Shown here piece by piece: positions 63,825-64,000 of a stretch of DNA of 64,000 bases. The translations under genes and the position numbers were made by a program. Below the pieces are notes generated by a model. It saw only the letters and a program-made list of their open reading frames with translations, was not told the origin of the DNA and ran no database searches. This stretch comes from Bradyrhizobium glycinis (lineage in GTDB: Bacteria > Pseudomonadota > Alphaproteobacteria > Rhizobiales > Xanthobacteraceae), in contig NZ_JACCHQ010000033.1 of assembly GCF_016031655.1 (NCBI RefSeq), positions 1 through 64,000 on the forward strand. The letters are read 5' to 3'. Each line of letters begins with the position of its first letter. Position 1 is the stretch's first letter.

Positions 63825-64000
63825 GTCGTCCCGGACAAGCGTAGTCCTGACAACGCGCAGCGTTGTCAGAGCGGAGCGCTGATCCGGGACCCATAGCCAC
63901 AGGGAGTGGTTTGACGAAGACTCGGAGTTACCAGCTCGCGGTACAACTTCTCCCTGGGGTTATGGGTCCCGGATCAGCGCGCGCTTGAGGCGCGCTTGTC
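63825..64000. repeat. Nested palindromic repeat, family A copy 2 (cut by window edge)
   Basis: Begins with the same 17 bases (GTCGTCCCGGACAAGCG) as copy 1 at 16923 and shares the inner block with cacagggagtggttt. It carries an extra internal inverted pair (CTGACAACGC..GCGTTGTCAG near 63847-63869) that copy 1 lacks. The right end lies beyond the window. Confidence 0.85.

Overview
The window is GC-rich (roughly 64 to 66 percent by eye), densely coded alphaproteobacterial chromosome. Gene content and repeat style suggest Bradyrhizobium or a close relative: a form II CO-dehydrogenase-type cox cluster, a PQQ alcohol dehydrogenase of lanthanide type, homogentisate catabolism, many cyclic-nucleotide and c-di-GMP proteins, and families of palindromic intergenic repeats. 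This assignment is inferred from content; no rRNA or marker gene is present. I saw no tRNA, rRNA, CRISPR array, prophage or insertion sequence.

Layout. 1-4.4 kb: the 5' part of a chemoreceptor gene (minus strand, running off the left edge), then a translationally coupled FIST sensor and hybrid histidine kinase that resemble NosP/NahK. 4.5-5.9 kb: an OhrR-like MarR regulator divergent from a VOC-fold protein, with two copies of an operator-like motif between them. 5.9-10.6 kb (minus strand): a PQQ alcohol dehydrogenase, a periplasmic binding protein fused to cytochrome c, and two NarL-type response regulators; a perfect FNR/FixK-type box lies before the last regulator. 10.9-16.9 kb: coxG divergent from coxSLM, a strong terminator, and an acyl-CoA racemase/CoA-transferase. 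17-25.6 kb: tyrosine/homogentisate catabolism, with hppD divergent from an Lrp regulator, and a minus-strand run FAD hydroxylase - DUF2783 - MBL protein - hmgA - fahA divergent from a MarR regulator. 25.9-30.5 kb: small secreted protein, membrane methyltransferase, lactonase-like MBL protein, a caspase-fold protein lacking both catalytic residues, and an OmpA-family protein. 30.6-35.4 kb: RND efflux pair and a DUF433/PIN-like toxin-antitoxin pair. 35.4-54.3 kb: a signalling-rich stretch with a Crp-type regulator, AsmA, a membrane cyclase, a GGDEF-EAL protein, a SAM-cyclase-ATPase-TPR protein and a multi-PAS HWE kinase, interspersed with envelope proteins. 54.6-64 kb: very small proteins, a YncE/Pgl-type beta-propeller, an orphan RND adaptor, a second inactive caspase-like protein, an unrecognised 575-residue protein, a nuclease-like exported protein and a class V aminotransferase.

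How it fits together. Three catabolic or respiratory modules (alcohol oxidation, cox, homogentisate) each sit beside their own regulator or regulatory site. The 35-54 kb stretch carries proteins that could make and sense cyclic nucleotides, and a Crp-like site lies in the promoter region next to the Crp gene. Four families of non-coding repeats occupy gaps: a nested palindrome of about 150 bp (two copies), a GC-rich palindrome of 155-187 bp (three copies, one inside the hmgA-fahA run), a 90-bp palindrome (one copy) and a 53-bp non-palindromic repeat (two copies).

Start codons were chosen by ribosome-binding sites and neighbours, so several starts are GTG or TTG. Functions come from motif recognition alone; no database search was possible.
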